NCBI GenBank assembly: GCA_003050565.1
Contig: PEBW01000002.1
Span: forward strand, 285,604 to 349,603
DNA length: 64,000 nt
Source of the DNA: Brockia lithotrophica
GTDB lineage: Bacteria > Bacillota > Bacilli > Thermicanales > DSM-22653
Reading direction: 5' to 3'
Part shown: piece after piece, positions 60,159 to 64,000 of the stretch
Position numbering within the stretch: the stretch's first letter is position 1
How the letters are laid out: each line of letters opens with the position of its first letter
Program-made: the position numbers and the translations under genes
The notes under the pieces: generated by a model
Seen by the model: only the letters and a program-made list of their open reading frames with translations
Databases searched by the model: none
Told to the model about the DNA's origin: nothing

Positions 60159-61103
60159 TTACTTCCTCCCTTCGCCTTCCGTCCCGATGTCCTCGATCGA
60201 CGAAGCGTTCGGCAAGGCGGTGCTTTCCCATACGGAGAAGAAGACGCCCAAAAGGATCATCGCCACCCCTATCCACCCCCAGACCCCTACGGGTTCGCCC
60301 ACGAGCAGGACGGCGAGGAAAGTGCCCGCGGGCAACTCGGAGGCGGAGAGGAGCGTGGTGAGCGTCGCACCGACGCGGGGAGCGCCGTACGCCATGAGGA
60401 GGGGCGGAAAAAACTGTCCTGCCACCCCTTGGAAAAGGAGGAGGGTCACGTTTCGGACGTCGAGGGGCGTCGCGAACACCTCGCCGGGAAAGAACGCCAA
60501 GAGGATCGGAAGCGACGTTAAGAACCCCGACGTGATGAGGACGCGCCCCCGCGTCCACACGTCCACGGAGTCGCCGCGGCGGGCGAGTCCGAAGAGAAAC
60601 ACGGCGTACCCCAAAGCGGATAGGAGCCCGAGAACCACACCTAACAGTTGCCCGGACTCGGGGCGAAAATTCCACACTTCGAGGGCGAGGGCGGCACCCC
60701 CGAGCACCAGAGCGGCCGCCGCTAATTTTCGGAAATCCCACTGCGCCTTGCCGAACACGATGTCGAGAAGGAGTCCGATCCAAAGGTACTGAAAGAGGAG
60801 GATAAGCCCTTGCGAGGCGGGGATCCAACGCAGAGCCGAGGTGTAAAGGAGGGTCACACCGGCCACGCCTACGACTCCCAAAAGCGCGTAGGGAACAACC
60901 GCCCGAACCCCCCCGGGAACCTGCCAGGGCAAACGGCGAGGACCAAAAGCCCAGAGGAAGAGTGCGCCTACGCCGAGCTGGGCGAGCGTCACGTCGGCAA
61001 ACGTCGCCCCTCCTTCGTAGGAAAGGCGTACGAGCGGGCTCAACGCCCCGTAGAGAGATGCGGCAAGGGCGACGGCGAGAGCCCCCCGAAGATGTTCGTT
61101 CAC
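60159..61103 (-). CDS. EamA/DMT-superfamily transporter
   Basis: The 314-residue protein has ten predicted membrane helices in two EamA repeats, the first starting LRGALAVALAASLYGALSPLV and the second near LLGVVLGLLSALGYAVFLFG. Helix ends such as ASELPAGTFLAVLLVGEPVG are typical of drug/metabolite transporters. The substrate is unknown. The GTG start follows AAAGGGG. An acidic, Ser-rich cytoplasmic tail of about 20 residues ends it. It is between the RluA-family gene and the nucleotidase gene on the same strand. Confidence 0.92.
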   Translation of the reverse strand: MNEHLRGALAVALAASLYGALSPLVRLSYEGGATFADVTLAQLGVGALFLWAFGPRRLPWQVPGGVRAVVPYALLGVVGVAGVTLLYTSALRWIPASQGLILLFQYLWIGLLLDIVFGKAQWDFRKLAAAALVLGGAALALEVWNFRPESGQLLGVVLGLLSALGYAVFLFGLARRGDSVDVWTRGRVLITSGFLTSLPILLAFFPGEVFATPLDVRNVTLLLFQGVAGQFFPPLLMAYGAPRVGATLTTLLSASELPAGTFLAVLLVGEPVGVWGWIGVAMILLGVFFSVWESTALPNASSIEDIGTEGEGRK

Positions 61104-61227
61104 CGCGAAATCCCCTTTCGCTTCGACAGATCATTCGGCAGATCAAGAGTCCCTCTTCGACCGATCAAGAATTCCTAGAGGAAACGCGGCCCATCCGCGC
61201 GCCACCCCAAAACAGTGTATCCCATGC

Positions 61228-62181
61228 TCACACCGTTCCGGAACGCAGGAGTTCCATGAGCCGCAGGATGTCTTCCGGGAGCGGAGCACGGAAGACCTTG
61301 GGCTCGCCCGTGAAGGGATGAAGGAATTCGAGGGCCTCCGCGTGCAAGGCCTGCCGCGAGATTCCCACGCGCGGCCCGCCGTACAGACGATCTCCCCAAA
61401 CGGGATGGCCTGAGGCGGAGAGGTGTACGCGGATTTGGTGCGTCCTCCCGGTTTCCGGAACCGCTTCGACAAGCGCTGCCCGTTCCCCAAAAACCTCGCG
61501 CACGCGGATGTACGTGCGGGCGAAGAGGCCGTCTGCATCGACGGAGATCCTTCCGTCGCGCCCCGGGCGCCGCGAAAGGGGGAGTTCTACGGTTCGTTCC
61601 GGGGGTTCGGGTACCCCGGCAACCACGGCCAGGTACGTTTTCCGCACCGCGCCCGCGCGAAAGAGGGCGTCCAGCCGGGCGTGGGCCCACGCATGTTTGG
61701 CAAAGACGATCACGCCCGAGGTATCCCGATCGAGGCGGTGTACGGGCCGCACGCGCGAACGAAGGCCGATCGTCGCAAAGTGGTGGGCGACGGCGGCTGC
61801 GAGCGTCCCCCGCATTCCCGGACGAATGGGGTGTACGAGGATTCCCGAAGGCTTGTCCAAGACAAGATAGTGTTCGTCCTCGTGGAGGATCTGTAGGAAA
61901 AGGGCTTCGGGATCCACTCCGTAATCTTCGAAGGGGAAAAGCCGTACCGCGATTTCCTCTCCCGGCCGAATACGCAGCGTAGAGGGGATTCGCGCCCTAC
62001 CCCTGCGCAGTCCTCCGCTGCGGGCGAGGCGCTGAATTTGTCGTCCGGACAGGTGTAAGACGCGGCGCAGCACGTCGTCCAGGCGATCGCCTTCGCGGAG
62101 GTCTTCCTCTTCGATGCGCACCACGAGCCAGCGCTCGTCGCGGGTAAACTTGTCCTTCCCCTGCGACTCTCCTTCCGCCAT
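61228..62181 (-). CDS. RluA-family 23S rRNA/tRNA pseudouridine synthase
   Basis: The 317-residue enzyme has an N-terminal S4-like RNA-binding segment (RLDDVLRRVLHLSGRQIQRLAR) and the catalytic motif RPVHRLDRDTSGVIVFAKH with the essential aspartate. LVLDKPSGILVHP, ETGRTHQIRVHLSASGHPVWGD and HAEALEFLHPFTGE are further RluA-family features. It converts uridine to pseudouridine in RNA; the exact target (RluD-like or YjbO-like) cannot be told. The ATG follows GGAGG. Confidence 0.93.
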   Translation of the reverse strand: MAEGESQGKDKFTRDERWLVVRIEEEDLREGDRLDDVLRRVLHLSGRQIQRLARSGGLRRGRARIPSTLRIRPGEEIAVRLFPFEDYGVDPEALFLQILHEDEHYLVLDKPSGILVHPIRPGMRGTLAAAVAHHFATIGLRSRVRPVHRLDRDTSGVIVFAKHAWAHARLDALFRAGAVRKTYLAVVAGVPEPPERTVELPLSRRPGRDGRISVDADGLFARTYIRVREVFGERAALVEAVPETGRTHQIRVHLSASGHPVWGDRLYGGPRVGISRQALHAEALEFLHPFTGEPKVFRAPLPEDILRLMELLRSGTV

Positions 62182-62349
62182 TTTCCCTACCTCCGGACGG
62201 CGCGGAAAGCACGGACTGCCCGCGCCAAGGTACCAGGGCCCTACGGTTCATTGTACACGGGATAACCCAAGAGAAATATCGGAAACCGTCGGAACACCGG
62301 CAATCCCACCTCGCAAGCCACGGCGTCGCCGGAGAAGGGGACCGTCCCC

Positions 62350-62378
62350 TTGACACCGACCGCGTGGCGTAGTACACT
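62350..62378 (+). promoter_or_regulatory. promoter of tRNA-Gly
   Basis: TTGACA (62350-62355), a 17-base spacer and TACACT (62373-62378) lie 12 bases before the tRNA. The -35 is a perfect consensus. Confidence 0.85.
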
Positions 62379-62389
62379 GATTTCTGCGC

Positions 62390-62463
62390 GCGGGTGTAGT
62401 TCAATGGTAGAACACCAGCTTCCCAAGCTGGAAACGCGGGTTCGATTCCCGTCACCCGCTCCA
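62390..62463 (+). tRNA. tRNA-Gly (CCC)
   Basis: A 74-nt tRNA with acceptor GCGGGTG/CACCCGC, discriminator T, encoded CCA and anticodon CCC in loop TTCCCAA. It borders the mobile-element zone, and tRNA 3' ends are common integration sites, but no repeated copy of its 3' end is in the window. Confidence 0.95.
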
Positions 62464-62481
62464 TTAGAAAAGCCAGGAAAT

Positions 62482-62504
62482 ACGCCGGCAACCGGCGTTT
62501 TTTT
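62482..62504 (+). terminator. intrinsic terminator after tRNA-Gly
   Basis: ACGCCGG, loop CAA and CCGGCGT (62482-62498) are followed by TTTTTT. Confidence 0.9.
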
Positions 62505-62543
62505 GTTTTGGTTTTCGACTATTTTTGTTTTGGTTTTCGACTA
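62500..62543. repeat. 22-bp perfect tandem duplication
   Basis: The T-rich unit TTTTTGTTTTGG followed by TTTTCGACTA occurs twice without a gap (62500-62521 and 62522-62543). It begins in the terminator U-run and looks like a replication-slippage duplication. Confidence 0.85.
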
Positions 62544-62895
62544 TTTGGGACATAGGTGGGGACAAAGCGGTGACGTCCTCGGCAGGCTCGAAGCGGTAGC
62601 CGTCCGCCATGAGGCGGGCAAAGAAGCGCCGTCCCCGGTCCGTGAGGAGGTACGCCGTGCCTTCCGGTATCGAGTCGGTCGCGATGAGGCCGTCTTCGAT
62701 GAGCCGGTCGACGGTGGCATCCAGATCATACGAACACGGGCCCGGTCGCTCAGTTCAAACGGAAACGGCAGGCAGGCCAGATAGGCGATCTTCTGAAGCC
62801 GCCGCCGGCCGACGATCGTGACGCGGTCAAGAAGGTCAAACAGCGCGTGAATGCTGGCAAAGTGGTCCACGATTTTCCCCTCTTAATTTGAAGCA

Positions 62896-62929
62896 AAAAG
62901 CCAGGAAGAAGACGTTCTTCCTGGCTTTT
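62896..62929. terminator. perfect 15-bp bidirectional terminator
   Basis: AAAAGCCAGGAAGAA, loop GACG and its exact complement end in TTTT on the + strand and TTTTT on the - strand. It sits just ahead of the broken YwgA gene. AGCCAGGAA also occurs at 62471, before the tRNA-Gly terminator. Confidence 0.85.
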
Positions 62930-63102
62930 GCGTTCGTTCGTGACTTCTTCTTCGTGTTCGCTGAGTTCAATCCTGCCGTCCGTTATTGCCTAAAAGGAAC
63001 ACATCTATTTTTAGCGAATAACATTCTTCGCCGCAGCTTTAACAAACAAAAACCGGTGCGTTCTTGACGCTCACGGTCGTCGGTTAACTGCGGAAAAGAC
63101 TG

Positions 63103-63270
63103 TTATTTCCCGGTCTCGGAACTGAAGTTTCGTCTTCCCGCCGCAGAGACACTTCCCTCCGGGACATTGGAAACGTACTCGCGAACACCCGCTTCGATGA
63201 GCTTCATCTCATCCCCATTGGTGTAGAGAGCCGCCTTCGCGCCGATGATCCGTCGGAGGGAACTTTTCAA
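63103..63270 (-). pseudogene. small open frame, possibly a transposase C-terminal remnant
   Basis: A 55-codon frame from TTG at 63270 reads SSLRRIIGAKAALYTNGDEM and AGVREYVSNVPEGS before its stop. The composition looks coding, but I do not recognise a family, and the start has no good ribosome site. It may be the tail of a larger gene whose front is lost. Confidence 0.3.
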
Positions 63271-63441
63271 CCCCGCCGTTCATCCCGCCTTCCTGCAGTG
63301 ATCAATACGTTTATTGATTTAATCATACATTTCCATCCTAATCTTTGCAAAAACATCTTCGGACCTGATACCCGCCGCCCCATCTCCACGAAATTGAACG
63401 CGGGTCGCAACTTTCTCCCTCTCCCTAAAGGGGAAGGACAT

Positions 63442-63492
63442 CCCGGTGGCAGGATATCCTACCGGGTTACACCGCAGGCTACTCGCCTGCGG
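63442..63492 (-). other. two hairpins downstream of the TnpB remnant (possible reRNA/right-end remnant)
   Basis: Stem CCCGGT/ACCGGG (63442-63447 with 63461-63466) encloses the palindrome AGGATATCCT, and CCGCAGG pairs with CCTGCGG (63472-63478 with 63486-63492). They lie 100-150 bases past the remnant's stop on its coding strand, where IS605-type right ends and their guide RNAs are found. The link is an inference. Confidence 0.3.
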
Positions 63493-63591
63493 AGAGGACC
63501 GTCAACGGGATCACGACAACGTCAGGTACCGGGCTTACGCCCCGGCCCTTGACGATACGTGCACAAAACGGCTCACCCGTTTGTCCCAGCG

Positions 63592-63789
63592 TCAGTGCCG
63601 AATCACACGAACAAGCACCGGCGCCGGAAGATCGATGCGGTCGCTCGTGAGCCGGCGTTTCAGCAAATTTCCGGCGCCGTTCAGATCCGCCTGACTCAGG
63701 TTTGACAGTTGACGGCCCTTCTCGGTGCCACGCCGCCCCAAGAACCCGCATGAATCAAGGGTTTTCCATGGGGCAGCGGTTCTTTTGAG
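63592..63789 (-). pseudogene. IS200/IS605-type TnpB C-terminal remnant
   Basis: A frame of about 65 codons without its own start reads DSCGFLGRRGTEKGRQLS, then SQADLNGAGNLLKRRLTSDR and ends VLVRVIRH. The CG-F/G-x-R and ADLNGAxNLLKR strings match the zinc-ribbon and final RuvC aspartate block of TnpB, but one cysteine pair is lost. Upstream the frame is closed by a stop at 63790. Confidence 0.55.
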
Positions 63790-63796
63790 TCAAAAG
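63782..63796. repeat. 15-bp perfect palindrome at the edge of the TnpB remnant
   Basis: CTTTTGA-G-TCAAAAG is a perfect inverted repeat exactly where the remnant's reading frame is closed. It could mark an element end or a deletion junction. Confidence 0.45.
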
Positions 63797-63862
63797 TGTA
63801 GTCCCTCGTGTATTCGTGAAACACTCGTATGGTAAGCATGAACGTGCTATGATGGTTGTGCC

Positions 63863-64000
63863 ATGTTCATCTACCAGAAGACCTCCAAGAACAAAGACGG
63901 CACCAGCCGCACCTACCTCCAACTCGACGAGAGCGTGCGTCAGGGTGGCCGTGCCGCCAGCGGGTGGGCGCCACGCCGTGGCGGTGGAACTCGATGGCGA
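63863..64000 (+). pseudogene. IS1634-type transposase, 5' end, frameshifted and cut by the window edge
   Basis: The ATG at 63863 starts MFIYQKTSKNKDG and TYLQLDESVRQGGR, the N-terminus of IS1634-family (IS4-like DDE) transposases. The expected continuation RQRVGAT appears in another frame near 63950, and VELDG in yet another near 63980, so at least two frameshifts are present. An extended -10 (TGCTATGAT, about 63845) lies upstream. The gene continues past 64000, so the frameshifts could be decay or sequence error. Confidence 0.65.

Larger units (their letters stand above)
62464..62870 (-). pseudogene. frameshifted YwgA-family gene
   Basis: The GTG at 62870 follows GAGGGG and starts a YwgA-like N-terminus (LLDRVTIVGRRRLQKIAYL, PFPFELSD). 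The homologous continuation is in another frame near 62740: GPCSYDLDATVDRLIEDGLI (compare GPYSEEL in YwgA), then EGTAYLLTDRGRRFFARL, running on to a stop at 62464. Confidence 0.7.
62930..63591. other. gene-poor, more AT-rich remnant region
   Basis: Base composition drops compared with the rest of the window. Apart from a 55-codon frame and two hairpins listed separately, I see no gene, RNA or promoter that can be supported. The mixture of short broken frames fits repeated mobile-element insertion and decay. Confidence 0.5.

Overview
The window is GC-rich DNA (roughly two thirds G+C by eye) from a spore-forming, probably thermophilic Firmicute of the Bacillales type. The evidence is the ylxM-ffh-rpsP-rimM-trmD-rplS gene order, a Spo0E-like sporulation phosphatase, a HemAT-type globin chemoreceptor, a B-type RNase P RNA, meso-diaminopimelate dehydrogenase and a two-domain protein disulfide oxidoreductase. 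Hydrogenibacillus/Brockia-like lineages would fit, but I cannot assign a species. Genes are tightly packed, often with 4-base GTGA/ATGA overlaps, and GTG/TTG starts are very common. Most long reading frames antisense to these genes are GC-driven shadows.

Layout. 1-12.2 kb: a leftward block from ylxM through ffh, rpsP, rimM, trmD, rplS, lepB, rbgA, rnhB, yraN, a nitroreductase, comM, a Spo0E-like gene, a small orphan and dprA to the start of topA. It covers protein targeting, ribosome maturation, secretion and DNA uptake. 12.4-15.8 kb: a YwiC-like membrane protein and a polar amino-acid ABC importer. 15.8-25.6 kb: aconitase, a 2-hydroxyacid dehydrogenase, two tandem amidases, and an AarF/UbiB kinase with a coiled-coil partner. 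25.7-30.5 kb: a three-gene operon of an unknown protein and a heterodimeric ABC exporter with one degenerate ATP site. 30.6-33.2 kb: a HAD phosphatase, a Fis-type regulator whose receiver domain has lost its phosphorylation residues, and a divergent HtrA-like protease lacking both membrane anchor and PDZ domain. 33.3-38.3 kb: plsY (apparent ATT start), ddh, a 66/67-bp tandem-repeat array, and an RDD protein, SppA and a glycolipid synthase. 38.4-39.9 kb: rnpB and seven tRNA genes. 39.9-44.7 kb: inositol monophosphatase, ung, disulfide oxidoreductase, YqgQ and an rRNA methyltransferase.

44.8-62.2 kb: a P1B-4 metal ATPase, a queuosine-precursor transporter, HemAT, a likely protein-deglycation pair (LMW phosphatase and fructosamine kinase), and a phosphorus-metabolism run (ppk, ppx, glpQ, an UgpC/MsmK-type ATPase, a secreted 5'-nucleotidase with PHO-box-like repeats upstream). 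An EamA transporter and an RluA-family pseudouridine synthase follow. 62.3-64 kb: a tRNA-Gly gene followed by a more AT-rich, gene-poor junk zone with a frameshifted YwgA gene, a TnpB C-terminal remnant with downstream hairpins, and the start of a broken IS1634-type transposase. This looks like a decayed mobile-element landing site.

No complete, clearly new multi-gene system stands out. The best candidates for a second look are the pseudo-receiver regulator with its divergent minimal HtrA protease, the repeat array at the end of ddh, the unknown gene fused by overlap to the heterodimeric exporter, the apparent non-AUG starts of plsY and the amino-acid permease, and the TnpB remnant with hairpins.
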